A stretch of 64,000 nt of DNA from Albula goreensis (Eukaryota; Chordata; Actinopteri; Albuliformes; Albulidae), in the NCBI GenBank assembly GCA_022829145.1, contig CM040742.1, positions 18,188,631 through 18,252,630 on the forward strand, in the 5' to 3' direction. Under the pieces are notes generated by a model. The model worked only from the letters and a program-made list of their open reading frames with translations, was not told where the DNA came from and searched no databases. Of this stretch, positions 1-13,258 are shown piece by piece. A program made the translations under genes and the position numbers. The stretch's first letter is position 1; each line of letters starts with the position of its first letter.

Positions 1-83
1 AGGCGAGTTCACAGAGAGGTACAGGCATTTCTACAAATGAATAGTTTAGCTGCTATGTTGAGGAATACACTCATCATCACAAG

Positions 84-105
84 ACACATACACACACACA
101 CACAC
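84..105. repeat. (CA)n microsatellite
   Basis: Short dinucleotide run read directly, about 11 units with one interruption. Confidence 0.9.
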
Positions 106-2020
106 TGCTTGTCCTGGAAGGGAAAGGAGCGAAAGGGAGAGAGGTGATAGCCCCCTGCAATTAGGAATGTTGCAACGGATTTACATTTTGGGACACATCA
201 AGGCTTACCAAGAAACAAAGAGGGTCATACCACACCCAATTCCACTTTAAACTGGTAACCGCAAATGTAGATCCCTGTTAACAATCAATAATGTGGTGTT
301 TTAGGTATTTGACTGGGATCTTGAGAGAATGGCTGTAGAACTGTAAGTAGGTGCATGACCCTGTAGTCACTGATCTAAAGGTATTTTTGATTGTGAGCCA
401 TTTCTCACTCCTGAGCTCTGCTATCTTATCTTATCTGCCCTTGGGTTGGCCATAGACTGGGCAGATGACCACAAGGGAAGTAAAGCGGGTCAAATAACTA
501 TAAAATGCGGGTTGCTCGCCCAAAAGAGTATAAAGTTTTGTAACAACGTTCTCATGCCAGTGACAGCATGATATGCTGGGAGAACAGACGCCATTTGAGA
601 AGAGGAAAAACAAGCAACGGGAGCCCATGGCCTCCAGCCCTGGCCAGTGGGGGATCGAAGGCTGTGTGAGAGCAGTGTGGGCGGACGAAAGCTCAGTGGG
701 AACGAGAAATGAGCACTTGCGGCCCATGGTCTCTGGCCTGGTTGGGGGTTCGAGGGAGAGTGAAAGAAGCCATGGGCAAAGGTTAGACAGGGAAGTGGGG
801 TATTCTGGGATTACCCACATTTCAGTGAGTCAGGGGCCTGGTTTCGCCTTGTCTGCCTTTTTGTTGCACAGTTTTTAGAAGGGGTGAGGCTGCTAGCCTC
901 ATGACCAACCCCAGACCTGGAGGTACAGGAACTGGCTTTTGTCTGGCTTCTACCCCCTTGACTTGTCCGGCATGTGTGACTAATCTCTCTCCTGCTGGCA
1001 GAACTCTCTCGGTTCACTGAAATGTGCAAGCCCTCCCCACCTCACAAAGTTTCAGCTCGGGGGAGAGTCAGTACCCAGGAGCGAGAGAATAAAGGGCAGA
1101 GGAAGAGGAAATCGTATCTTCTTAGTGGCAGACTAACAGTTCCAAACACTGTCTGTGAATTAGACACAGAGTTGCTATTACCTTGCTCCTAAGACAATTT
1201 GGTTTCATCTGTATTCCAGTTATAGTATATCTGTATATCTGTATAGCATGTGTTTGTATGATAAAAAAAAGCTTTTCGTTTGGGATTTTGTTTCAGTTAT
1301 AATTATTTAATTTTATAAACATTTATCACAAGATGGTATCACTTTTCATGGGTACAACTTGTGATGTGGTAATGCTGTAGCTTGTGGGGATAGAAATTAA
1401 CCACGCTAACAATTTTCCGTTTGAAGGTATAACAAATGTATTTTTAATAACACATTTTTGTTCTGCCAGAACGTGAAAAGAAGGGTATTGAACGTCATGC
1501 ATATCACAGGTAACCATGGAGGAAGTGTGGGTAAGGTATGGCCAGGGTGTGGCTGACCAGGAGCCCATCGCGTTGCAGACTGAACAAAGGACGTGTTGAA
1601 ATGATTGCAGTCTACCCTGCACCAGTGTCATTCCAGTCTCTGAATGCTGGCAAGCTTCAGTTTTGCCTCATGAAACACAAGAGGTATGGTGGGAAAATGG
1701 AAAAGGGTATTTGACTTTGCCTCTTTTTCATCCTCCTTCTCCTCCTCCTGATGTTACCATGGCCCCCATAGCAGATCCTCACCGTTGCCAGAGTGCACTG
1801 ATGAGGGGGGTTTAATCCTGTCTGTTTCAACCTTTGGGCTACGCTAGCTAATGGTACATACTGTTTCATTTTCTTGTGCCGTGGCAGTTCTTAAGCTCTC
1901 GCTTTTAATCAGGGCACGCCGCAGCGTCCGCTTGTTTTTCTTCTCCTCGCCTCTGACTGCATGTTGACAAATGGCTTACTTTCCCTCCTGCATCCTGACA
2001 GACAAGCACATTTGGAGTTG

Positions 2021-2092
2021 CTCTCTTCTTTCATCCCTCCCTCCCTGTCTCTCTCTCTTTCTCTTTCTGTCTCTGCCTCCCTCTGCCTCCTC
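2021..2092. repeat. Polypyrimidine (CT-rich) tract
   Basis: About 70 bases made almost entirely of C and T with TCTC and CCCTCC units. The opposite strand is purine-rich, so short frames across it give Arg/Glu or Ser/Leu low-complexity peptides that are not real proteins. Confidence 0.8.
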
Positions 2093-3535
2093 GAGCATTT
2101 TTCATGCACGTCATTGGACTCATGGTTCTGAGGCTTGTTTCTCCTTTTTGATGTGCTTTCTTCTTTCTTTTTTAAATCGAATTTCTTGTTTATCCCTATT
2201 TCATGGCGATTTAATGAATCTGGCTATGGCTAAAAAAAAAAACATTTGAATTATCATATTTTTTTTTGGATTTGTCTGACCTTTGCTCTTATCATCACAT
2301 ATGTCTTACATTTCATAATTACCCAGCCTCAGTTTGATTACCACCTTAAACAAATATAAACATATGTTTTCAATATGGTGGATAGCTGTTAAATACAGTC
2401 ATGCATCCTTATTCTGATGTACACTTCTTATCTCTGAAAATGAATTTATTTTTTGCAGCAGTGCTCATTATACAGAATTCTGATGATCACATGGGTTTTA
2501 CTAGTGATTCACATTTCAGCACATTGAAAGGCTGCAGAAGTGAGTGGCGCATCCTCCATGGAGGGGCTATTACATGTCTGTACAAGCGTGGTCATGCGCA
2601 TATTTTTCTGTGCATGCACAGATGAACATGCATGGATGTATGTTTATGTGTGTTTGCAGAGGTATGTGTGCTTATGAGAGCATAAGAGCAGATGCATCTG
2701 TGTATTGTATGCAAGATACATGCACTGTTGTGCAAGATTTAGTGCATGCAACCATACACATATTCCAGGAAACAGGGGAGAGGAGGCTAATTAACATGAT
2801 GCCTAAATGACTTTTATAGTGCTGTCCATTCCAAACAATTTCTTTGTCAGTCTATTGTCCTATTTTATTTTGTTTTTTTTTTAGATTCAGTTCTGAAATT
2901 AAGCATAGCAAATGATCTTGACTATAAAGTAACTTATAGCTTGTGCTTGTCTTTAACAGAGACAGAAACTGAAAAGGAACAGATTTAAATGAAAGAAATG
3001 ATTATGATTTCTCCTTTACTGATTCCCTCAAATCAGAACATGTCCCCAAAGTAAGAGTGAGGGATTTAGGGACCCTGATTAACCCATAAGAAAGACGTCT
3101 AAATAATCTTCTGATAAACACACTTACAGCAGATCTGTCAAACATATCAAGTCGTCTGGAGCAACAGTGTCGTTCCAGAGGCTTTAATGTTGCCCACTCT
3201 GTTGCTCCATTCCAGGAGATACACTCATACAATTTTGATTCTAGAGGTGATTATGTCTCTTTTGCTTGTACATGAATGCTGATGTTTAACAGGTTCCAGT
3301 CCCTGAGGGAGTGCAAATGCTCAAGCACGGAGCACTAGAAATGTGGCCAAGATTTCTCTCTTTTTTGTCTTCCTCTCTCACATTTCCAATTCATTCTAAT
3401 TTTAGAGAAACCTCCCTTGGATTAATGTATGGCTCAGGGCATGAATCAAGCCGCTGTCATACCCTGCAATTCTGGCTAGACAGATTTCAATCCCAAGGCA
3501 CTATGGGAAGAGATGGAACAATAACAGAACAGAGT

Positions 3536-3857
3536 CACATGCATATGAACACACACACAAAAACACAAGCACACACATATAAATACACATGCAAACTCAC
3601 GCTCTCACACATACATGCCCACATACACAGTCATGCACACATGCACATGCATACATGTGCACACACATAAATACACATATAAACATGCATGCCCATGCAC
3701 ACACACATATAGACACACATGCATGCATATACACACATGCATACATGGCCACACACACACGTACATGCACAGACACATGCATTCACTCATGCACACATAC
3801 ACAAGTACATACATTACATATACATGTATACCCCCCCACACACACACACACACAAAC
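3536..3857. repeat. Compound CA / CATG / ATAC tandem tract
   Basis: About 320 bases built from irregular alternation of ACAC, CATG, ATGC and ATAC words, ending in a purer CA run at 3838-3855. Almost every step alternates purine and pyrimidine. All six frames stay open for long distances only because of this low complexity; the His/Thr and Cys/Val peptides that result are artefacts. Confidence 0.9.
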
Positions 3858-5055
3858 AGGTCACTAAATAATGTGTGCATCCTACCCAATGTCCATTTCA
3901 CTCATTACGATACATATTATTCAATGTTTGAACCTACAACCTGTACATAACAACAGTCAATAGGGTATTCCTATGCATTGTTTGCATGTTAACAGCTGTC
4001 CTTGTCCAGAATACCTCACACACAGTGCCTTCCTCCAACACATTATCTGGGCACACAGAAGAGTGTTTACTGGAGCCATTTTGCTTAAGAACCTTAAGGG
4101 TACAATAGTGATGTCACGCCTAGGATTTGCCCCTGTAACCAGCTGGTACTAAGCCCAGCCCCCATTGCCAACAGTATTACGCTGCCACCTTATTCAAGCA
4201 TTCCAGCAAGATGGTCTGTTGAAACGCTTTAACTGTAATTGCCATGACAGTAGCAGTGTGCAACAAAACCAAATGGCGGAGTCAATATTTCAAGTAAGGC
4301 TTCCTACTTTAAAGTTCTGCCCAGATAGCAGCCATTCAAAATGTGAAGGTCATTTTTAATCTGAAAGTGTTGTTATGAACACAGCTTATTACCCTCAAAG
4401 CGCCTATTGATTGCATTTCTAATTTAATTCCAAATTTAGGGCTTTAAAGATAAAGTCTTTAGTGAAAATCTAAATCCATGTCCAAATGTAAGCCTTACTG
4501 CTGCATGAGGAGTGGGCTGCATGTTAATTTATGCAAATCTGTAGCTTTTGTGTCTTGTTTACTGGGCTATTGAAAATAGAGCGCTTTCAGTTTTTTGTGT
4601 CTTTTTTTTTTTCTTTCAAAAAAGAGGAAAGTGAAACAGCCCAAAAACAGGAATGTTATCACTGATTTCCTCTCTCAGAAAATGGAGGGAAGATTGGCTG
4701 GACATAAAGAGAGAGGAAAACCTGCACACTCTCCTGCATGTAGTGTGACTGTCTGATATTGGGCCTTCCTCTGTTCGCAATTATTTTCTTTTGATCAATC
4801 TCATGGAAACTTGTGTGAAACTTGGGGTTTCACTGTACTGTAATTAAGACTGTTCAGAGAGGAGTGCAGGTGCATCTGCTGGGTCCCCCCTTTCAGAAAA
4901 CAAGGGTTCGGAAAGATCCTTCAGCGAGCTGACTAGGCAAAATGAAGGGGGGATATGGACAGAGGGACCGCTGTGTCAGGTAAAACAGGCCAGCTGGTTT
5001 CCCTTTGGAGGGGAGAGCATGCACGTCCGTGCACACGGGATGCGGCTGCCGGCAG

Positions 5056-5078
5056 GGAGAGAGAGAGAGAGAGAGAGA
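5056..5078. repeat. (GA)n microsatellite
   Basis: Uninterrupted GA dinucleotide run of about 11 units, read directly. Confidence 0.9.
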
Positions 5079-6400
5079 AACGAAAAGCCTGTTGGGTTTT
5101 CTTTCATGGAGATGTTGACAGCCTTGCAGTCTCCAAGCATCCCCCACAGAGACCCAAATACAGACACTCCACACAGGCTGTGCACGCTTTAAATAGTCAC
5201 CTCCTCAGCTCAAGCTTCTTTGTGTTGTTTGTACATTTTCAGTCTTTCTCTGTCTCTCTCACTTTAAGTGTTTCTAATAAGTAACTGATACATTATCTGA
5301 ACTGGAAATAGGAAGCAAGGAAAAGAGCATGCTCTCCTCTGCCCTGGGATCAATCAGCCTGGGATAAATTACAGGAAAAAAAAAACATCCAATGGAATAT
5401 TGCAATTTCTAAATATAAAGGGGTAAAAAAGTACATAATATTCTCTTTCATGGTATGGCTTCTCTGCATTATTTAATATAATATTTAATAATATTAATAA
5501 TACTAATAATGTAATATTTAATCTGTTAAAACAGAGAGAAGATGGACTTGGAAGAAACTGGAGGAAAAAAAGCTTTTCAACCCCATCACAACAATATATA
5601 ACTGAATTAAAAGCTTAACCTTGTTTTCTTAATCACATTTGATGTCTTCCCCAAGACTGGCTTGCTTCAGTTGTATTATTAGGGGTAACTGACATGAAAT
5701 AGCAAATAAATATTATTTTGCCTGCATATGTACTAAATAGTATATGCACGACAACACCACTGCTTGCTGTACAAGACCTAGGAAGTTTTGCTTGACATAC
5801 AGTGCCTGGATGACCCTGAGGGTGATAGACTCTTTTCGAGTCCCCTTTCCCAGATAATTATTTCCCACTTCATTAAAAGAATCCTGAGAAAGTGTTGGCA
5901 CGGCTGTTCATAACTTATTTGATTGATAATTGTGAAAGTTCCTGATCCATCAGGATCCTGAGGGCACAGTACAGATACTTGTCTAAAGTTGAATTAATAT
6001 ACTTCTCTCCTCTGTGTTTTACAACTATTACATTCAGACAGAAGTGCTACCATTTTAAACCACTGATCACAAAATTCAACATAATCAGGAAATCAGGCCA
6101 TGAGTGTTTTTGATTTAATGAGCAATACGCTTCTTTCAGGCAGATGCTTGCTTAGACAAAAGGAACTTCCTCCAATATTACTTGACTGGAATTTTAATGC
6201 CACAAATTTTTGTACTTGTGCCAATATTTTGTCCAAAATACAGCTGACAGCTGAGCTGGTTTGAAAACATAGGCATGGAATCTTAAAATATATGTTCTTC
6301 TTTTCGAATTTTTCTCCAGCTCATACCGTTAGCTTCCACTCCTTTACTGATTCACAAGTTGCCAAACTAGTGTCCTAATTTTACTGAACAAAATGCCCAC

Positions 6401-6430
6401 AAAACGGAAGCAGAGCGTAGTGATGTAGTT
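6401..6430 (+). repeat. Short diverged repeat, partner at 34287-34316
   Basis: The segment centred on GGAAGCAGAGCGTAGTGATG matches 34287-34316 (GGAAGCAGAGTGTGGTGATG) at about 26 of 30 bases in the same orientation. This is unlikely by chance within 64 kb. It is probably the conserved core of an old dispersed repeat whose limits are no longer clear. Confidence 0.4.
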
Positions 6431-7484
6431 CACAAAACTGTTTGGAAAAGCAGCACCGTCTGGTTTGCTCAGCGACTTTAAAAATAGGAGAACTACAGCA
6501 AATCAGTATTATATTCAGTGTTCATGACAGTAAAGGGGAATCATTTTAACAGGAAGTCATGAAATTGACTTTTTGGTCTCTAACTCATATTTTCATTGAC
6601 ATGTCAACTTTTGGACTTTTGGATCGTTTCACAGCACTATTTTCAAACTAAATGAAGTGATATACTCCTGGATCAGTCCAGTGGGCTGTTAAAACAGCAG
6701 AGGCTCTACAGATGGATGAAGCATGCCATAACAGCATATTGGTAATACTAGAATAGACTGGATACATACTGTGAATATTGTAGGTTTCAACTTTGTCACT
6801 GCAATGCATCAAGCCCATGGTATACATTGTCCAGTCTTCAGATTAGTTCAGAGCACTTTAAACAAACATAAAATAAACAAAGAAACTTTGCATTATGTGT
6901 TCAAGCCTCTCTCCAGTTGTTTTCCATTAAAAACAGAGCAGGCTTAAAATTCTGCACACCCTGTACAAATCACTGTGTAGGCTAGCATGGCATACTGGAG
7001 TAGCATACCAGAGTAGCATTATTCATTGATGCTGTCAGACCCATACAGTCATGGGTAGCTGGTTCCCTGCTCATCCTCAAAATTCCCAAAGACAGCAGGT
7101 CATTTGGCCAAAGAGCTCCTGAGCCGTGGCACATTCACTTTCTTGTGATGACTGTAAATCTTAGAATTTCTCAGAACTGAAGGAGTTTTAATGTTTGCTG
7201 TGTTTTTGTATGTTAAGAAATATTGTACTTGAAAATACACTAATGTAATTGTAGGTTTTCCCACAAATACATGACTTCTGTCTTCAAGGAAGCTTAAAGG
7301 TGATTGATTACACTCACTGATTCATTACTGTTGCTGGGGGTGATTACTTTTGGACTGCTACAGCAATGAAGTTGCTTTGAGTTATACTCAAGTTATAAAA
7401 TCATTCATATGAAATGCACTCAGTGAAGGAGTTATTACTCGGTAAAGAATTAGAATAGAATTCTGAACCAAAGGAACAACAAAT

Positions 7485-7486
<2 letters not shown>

Positions 7487-7566
<80 letters not shown>

Positions 7567-7567
7567 T
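7487..7567. repeat. (GATT)n tetranucleotide array, about 20 units
   Basis: About 81 bases of uninterrupted GATT. Its near-perfect state implies recent expansion and probable length polymorphism. On the minus strand it reads as a repeated Asn-Gln-Ser-Ile peptide, which is not a gene. Confidence 0.97.
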
Positions 7568-9839
7568 AAAATGTGATGGACCATTATGTGGTGAAGATCA
7601 GACATTGTGCTCACAGCAAACTTTAAATGAACATGAGGGACCAAGGAGTCTTGAGGGAAATTAAGTGCAGAACCATATCCAAGTCATATGCAGTAAGAAA
7701 CAGAATACATTTCATCATTCTGACCTTTGCTGGTTCTTTAAATTGATACAAAGAGAAATGCTTTATTTTCTGATAATAAAACGTTTATTTTTTTATGGAC
7801 TTATACATTTTCAAAATTCCTATGCTTTTCTCTGAGGACATTTCTACCGATGTGATACCGTCTTTGTCCCTATCAGTATACACCTGTACAGAAACATGGG
7901 CATACATTATCCACAGTGTTGTGCTTTTACTGTGTTTCATATTTTGCTTTTACATTGTCACAAAAACAGACAAAATATCTGCATTATTTTCATACCTACA
8001 TGCGCACAGCAATGCTCTGGGCCTTTTTTTTTGCAAATGAAATCAGATGGAAACAACGTCCTTGGTTATCTAATGCTGGTCTATTGTGGCTGTCTCTCTC
8101 TATTATAGTTCATTTTTTAGTGGTTTACACTTTTAAAAACGGGGGCAGGTGGGGACAGCTAATGTACACAACTCACATTCACAGACTTGTTTTCCTCAAG
8201 CATTCTCTGGTTAAACAAACAAATACAAAAACAGGTCAAATAAAAACTGACTTAGCAAATATTGTTTTCTGGGAAAACAAACAGGTATTTTTATATACAG
8301 ATATGTGTATTCTATATATACATTAATGAGTGGTGAGCAGTTGGCCTGTACTTGCCCCGTTCTGGGAATAATTGGAATACTTTAAATGTATTTCTCTTTT
8401 TTTCAATACCAATCTAAATTTAAATGTGATCCTGACACTAAAACCACTGTGGAGGATCACTGTGCAAATTTCAGTTTTCAAGTTAATATATCCCCAAAAT
8501 TCAGACAGACACACATTAATCTCTTGGTGAATTATCATAAGACCGTATAATACACATGCTCACAAAGTTTTAGACTTACATCTGAAACAGAAATATAAAA
8601 ACATCACACTTCTACTTATTTCTGTGAGAGTCAAGAAGTTATACAAATTCACTTGTAACTTTTTTTCTTTTTTTTATGAATTCATTATACTGAGATGAAA
8701 AACATCAACATTGTTGTGCTTCACTTTCCAGAATCTAATTACATTTATTTCCAAGCATAATTTCCAATCCAATTCATAGTTTCAATGAATGATTCAATAA
8801 CCAGTTTGAATGTAGTTCCAGCTTCCTAACAGACATAAGATTGTGAGAGTGTAAAACTAATGTATCAGTAACACAGTGGGGGCCTGTGTTAATAATGTGC
8901 TAATATGGATTGAGCCTGTATGCTAATATGACACCTGATTGTCATCTGTTCATTAATGTGCCAGCAATGCAATCTGTACTCTGGGAGAAATCATATTTTT
9001 TATATGCACGAGTAACAGAGCCTTCATCTGACCCACCCAACCCTGGAGGCCTGAGAAACACACTTTATAATATTATAATATTACACAAATGGCTTCGACA
9101 CTGCAAGCATCCAGGAAATGTTTTCAAAATATTCAGTGTAGAAGATCTGTGTGTACTCATTCATCTTTTTAAAGCTTCTTGAAGGACTCAGTTTGTTTCA
9201 GACGTAATTGTAATTGATTTAATTTGTAGGTTAATCACTTTTGCCCACACACATTCCAGCCAATATGTTGATATTTTATGCCATGATGACATTTTATGTG
9301 TTTAGGTTGTTGATATATATAGTGGCTTAGCCCACATTCATGTTTGTTATCATTTTTTTTATTCTGGTTCCACAATAATGCTCACTATCGTGTATAGAAG
9401 ACAATTACATATCTGATATGAATTTTTATTATGCTACAAGAGGGAAACACATATGGAACATGTTTATACATGTCTACATGTGCACATTTGTAAAATCTAA
9501 TACATGTATTTCTGTATTATGGTTTTATGTTATTTTTACATGATGTACCTGTGGACCTGTCCTTTTTTAAACAATATTCACAAATGAAAACCAACAAATA
9601 GTGGATGACTCTAATATTACATAGAAAGAGCCTGAATATATTGTCAGATCTTCTGAAATCCTGCTTTCTTTGTGGTGTTCAATCCATTGTTCACAGTGGT
9701 GGATTGGAAAGTTTGCCTGCCTCTCCCGGACAATTATAATTTTCTGACAAAGGTAAAACTATACAAAAATAGAGCATTGATTGGATATAATCTCACTGTC
9801 ATTACACTGGCTTCATAGCTGCAGTTCTGTGTTCTTTTT
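7568..9839. other. Intergenic, no gene seen
   Basis: AT-rich sequence with only short frames. No clear transposon ends, tRNA-like promoter or splice-bounded exon was recognised. Confidence 0.6.
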
Positions 9840-10262
9840 CCCCTGCATGCGCCTGCCATGTGCTTGTGTCTACAGATCCATCACGTTCCAGTCCCGCCCT
9901 CTGCTCTCCTGACTGCCTGTTGGCTTGTCTGACTAGCTTCACCTGCCTGCATGCTCACCTGCATCCCATTGCCTTTTATATCTACTTAAATCCTGCCTGT
10001 GCCTCTTTAGTTTGTCGGTTTATTGCAGTTCCCCCCCATCTAGTTCTTATCTGTATTACCTGTGTGCTTGCTTGTTTTTGAACTCTTGCCTGTTTTTGAC
10101 TTTGCCTTCACCTGTTGTTTGGATTGTTTGCTCTTACCTGCCTGGCAGACCCTGCCTGCATTCTGACTATGACATGTGTTTTGTGGAATCATTGTCAACA
10201 AACACCTTTTCTGAACTTGTTCTACCTGGTCTGCACTTAAGTTCCTGCCTGTGTCATGACAC
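9840..10262 (+). mobile_element. Probable solo LTR of a Gypsy-like fish retrotransposon
   Basis: The plus strand is a long CCTG/TGCCT-rich stretch including 'GCTCTCCTGACTGCCTGTTG', 'TAGCTTCACCTGCC' and 'CATCCCATTGCC', then repeated CCTGCCTG words, and ends near 'CCTGTGTCATGACA'. From general knowledge this layout resembles LTRs of teleost Gypsy/ERV-like elements. A TATA-like TTTTATAT sits at 9974-9981. No gag/pol-like frame adjoins it, so it would be a solo LTR or fragment. The left boundary is uncertain and no target-site duplication was identified. Confidence 0.45.
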
Positions 10263-12099
10263 TCACATTCTCATCATCTTACACCATCAAACCTGTATGT
10301 CTTACCTAAAATGAAGGGTTGATGATATGACAAGTGAGTGAGTTTTTGACAGAGTTAGCTGAGTGATGTAGACAGCCCAGGCATGGCAAATAAGATGAAA
10401 GTTTCTACAAAGGGTGGATATGAACTTTGGGACCCCGAAAAAAACTTTTTTTTTTTTTTGGCCTGGAAGCTAAGCCACAAAACTTTTCGACCCACCGCCA
10501 TAGCACAGGTTGAAGTTATAATAATAATAAGTTATTTAATATAATTATCAAATCGACACTTTTAAGTATGGACTCCACTTTTTTTCTGTTAGAAAAATAA
10601 ATATATGCCACCACTGATAAAAATTGAATTTTCATTAATGAAAAAAAAAATGTAGTTTATCATCTAGGTGCTACTGTAGCACAGTACATAGCAAAAATTC
10701 CAAACTTCTAAACATACTTTTAAAATAATGTCAACCCAATTCTATTTCCTGTATTGTGACAATTAATATTGTAAAAAAATAAATAACATAAGGTGCCATC
10801 TGTCCATCATTATTTAACCTTTAATCAAAATAATCCACAATTTATTAGGTTATTTGCAAAAGTTTGCTATTAATGTATGAACTGGTATATGGTTTATTTT
10901 TAAAAACCATTCATGTAAATGAACATTTTTAAAGCATATCTAAAAGAAGAGAATGATTTGTTTTTCTACCAAAATATTTCTTTATGCCAAAGTTCTTTCT
11001 ACATCTGAGTATTTTTTGTAAATTTATGAATATTTGTAGGAGGTCAAGAGGGGAGGTTGAATTGTGATAACTGTTCTGATTGCAGTTGGTCTGTATATTA
11101 CCTGGTTTTGCACTCCAGTTACTTAACACACATATAGAGCCCTCTGTACAGAGGTATTTCTCTCTTCATTTCCAAGCAAAATAGGTTGAAGTTATATAAT
11201 ATATAATAATTATGTTATTTAATAATATAATATGTTATATAATAATACATGGTAAGAGTATATATCATGTATAATTAGATATTTGCTATAAACATTAATA
11301 GCAACCTTTACAAATGTATGTTCCTAACAAACATTTTGCTAGATGTTTTTAGGTGTCTGTTGGTTGTTTTGTTCAAGGGAAGGCCAGCAAGGCAAAAATG
11401 TTAATGCACACTTCAGTGTTTCACCTGTTTCCTGTCGTCATTACTACCTTACTCACATTCAATAAGTGTTTCACTCATTCCAAAGAAAATTGTTCTAATA
11501 AAGTCAAATATTAATAAATGTTTTATTTTTGACACAGACTTTAAGATATTTTCCTTTAGCAAGCACAGTTTAGGTGAGGATTAGGAAAGTAAATGTAGAA
11601 TGTCATTAGATACGTCTGTACCAGAAACTGGTTGTAAAATTTGCATCTACGTGTCATCAAAAGCTGCAGATCTGATGGGAAGCCATTATGCCCAGAACTC
11701 CATGTTCAACCCAGTATATCATACAGCAATTTACAAACAATGTAATAACATCTCCAGTTGTCTATTTATTGTGCCATTTGTGGTCATAGATCATGCATCA
11801 TGTTTTAATTGTCACACAATTGAGCGTCAATGCAGATCACTGACGTGGCCAGACTTCTAGTGCACCATTAATAGAAATTAAGTTCTTTACTTCACCTTTG
11901 TTTGTCCCTAAAAGGATACCATTTTTGTGTATTAGCAGTGCCCTACAGTCTCCAAAATGGTGGTGATGTCTAACAGCTAAACACAATTTGTATTTGAATC
12001 ATTGTCTTTTTACTTCAGGGAACAAAGCTATAGTAGAATTCATATTATCTTGTTCAAATCTCTCATATGTACAATATTGTAAAAAACATTGTTGAAAGG
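10263..12099. other. AT-rich intergenic DNA
   Basis: No gene seen. Two AT-rich patches begin with the same words (AGGTTGAAGTTATA at about 10508 and AGGTTGAAGTTATATAAT at about 11182) and then diverge, so they may be remnants of one duplicated AT-rich repeat. A poly-T run lies at about 10447-10459. Confidence 0.5.
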
Positions 12100-12640
12100 A
12101 CTGCATGGATGTTCTGTTTTGTTTAAGGCAAGGCCAAGCCAAGTCTCCCATTTTGTATTTTTTTAATGCAAGGGAGAGGCAGGAACCTTGTGGTGGTAAA
12201 ACCCTTGTTCCATTAAGCGCCTCCTCACCGGGCACTCGACAGCAAAACTGGCAACTGCTTTATGCCATTCTGTGGCATGCTGCATTGCTGGCCTTTTACG
12301 CCGTTCTCTTGATCAGCCCACGCAAATTTTTGGCTGGGTTTCGTTTCCCCCTTTGGGTAACATATTTTAGAACGAATCTCTTTCCCTTCCGACAGCTGCT
12401 GAGACACGTCTTTGGGAAAGCGCCTGCGAATTATTGTTTCCGTCTGCCAAAAGAACATTTCTTAATGTGACTGAACGCTATTTGTAATGCAGACTCTGTC
12501 ACGGCCATTGTTTCTTGGGTGACAGCGAGAGCTTCAAACGCAGTAGTAAAAAAAAAAACATTTTCTTTAGCACAACAGACATTCCGTCTCTCTACAAAGC
12601 AGTGCATATGGAGAGCTATCAATTCCACGTAGACAGCTAA
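12100..12640. other. Repeat-free GC-balanced block 3' of the gene; possible regulatory or distal UTR sequence
   Basis: Compared with its AT-rich flanks this block is GC-balanced and has frames open on both strands (12105-12470 plus, 12225-12458 minus) with no protein-like content. Such two-strand openness is common in constrained non-coding DNA and in distal 3' UTRs. The plus hexamer TTTAAT at 12162-12167 reads ATTAAA on the minus strand and could be a poly(A) signal for the gene ending at 13259, giving a 3' UTR of about 1.1 kb. That assignment is weak. Confidence 0.3.
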
Positions 12641-13258
12641 TATTTATAGAAAGTGCATTGTTAGGAAAAAAAATAAATTATACACAAGGGGTGCACATTC
12701 ATCTCCAACCTCTGTGTGGCATGAACAGTCAACATTGTATTATACAGTAGCTACTGACATGACACAATCACTGGGTCAAACCAAAGCAAGTCATGCAGGG
12801 TTTTTTTTTTTCAATTTAGTCATAGAAGCAGGCAAACACAATATCCTTGTGTAAACTTATACACATATGAGGTGCCCTGAAATGCTACACAAAGGTTGTA
12901 CGAAATAAAAAGGATAAAACCAAAAGCGGAACAAAAATTGTGCTTTCAAGTGGAACAAGATACCCTGTGAGAGTAATTTTATGATGAACAAAAAGGCATT
13001 TTGTTTGTTTGTTTGTTTTTTTTTTTTTGGTTTTTGAGTATTTTGTCATCCACAGAGAACGATTACTGAGAATGTAAGCTGGAGACTCTGAGAAAGTGGT
13101 ATACAGCGAATAACTACAGTCGAATGCACAAGTGTTTATGCTCTTGATTAATTTTCCTTTTTTAAATCCTTTGTATCATTGACATGGAGTGCGGGGGAGG
13201 GCCAGGAGGAGGTGGTCGGTGGGTGAGTTGGGAGGGAGGGGCTGGGTGTAGCTGCCGC
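12641..13258 (-). other. Presumptive 3' UTR of the minus-strand gene
   Basis: This lies immediately downstream of the stop codon at 13259-13261 on the coding strand. It includes a poly-T/GTTT run at about 13003-13029 and, right after the stop, a G-rich (plus-strand) stretch at 13190-13250. No convincing AATAAA was found close to the stop on the minus strand, so the 3' end is not located. Confidence 0.45.

Larger units (their letters stand above)
1..3535. other. Intergenic, no gene seen
   Basis: Open frames here are short, lack splice context and have no recognisable protein features. The stretch lies 3' of the minus-strand gene that ends at 13259. It holds a CA run near 84-105 and a pyrimidine-rich tract near 2021-2092, otherwise ordinary AT-rich sequence with T and A runs around 2228-2268 and 2870-2882. 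The part at about 560-1100 is more GC-rich than its surroundings but shows no splice-bounded frame. Confidence 0.6.
3858..7486. other. Intergenic, no gene seen
   Basis: No splice-bounded or long credible coding frame. It contains a GA run at 5056-5078 and an AT-only patch at 5467-5522. One 30-base segment at 6401-6430 recurs in diverged form at 34287-34316. The remainder is unique-looking AT-rich DNA. Confidence 0.6.

Noticed and set aside
3589-3950. Long His/Thr and Cys/Val frames
   Set aside because: Translation of a CA/CATG tandem tract.
12105-12470. A 121-residue plus-strand frame downstream of the gene
   Set aside because: Open on both strands, no start context or domain; probably non-coding.
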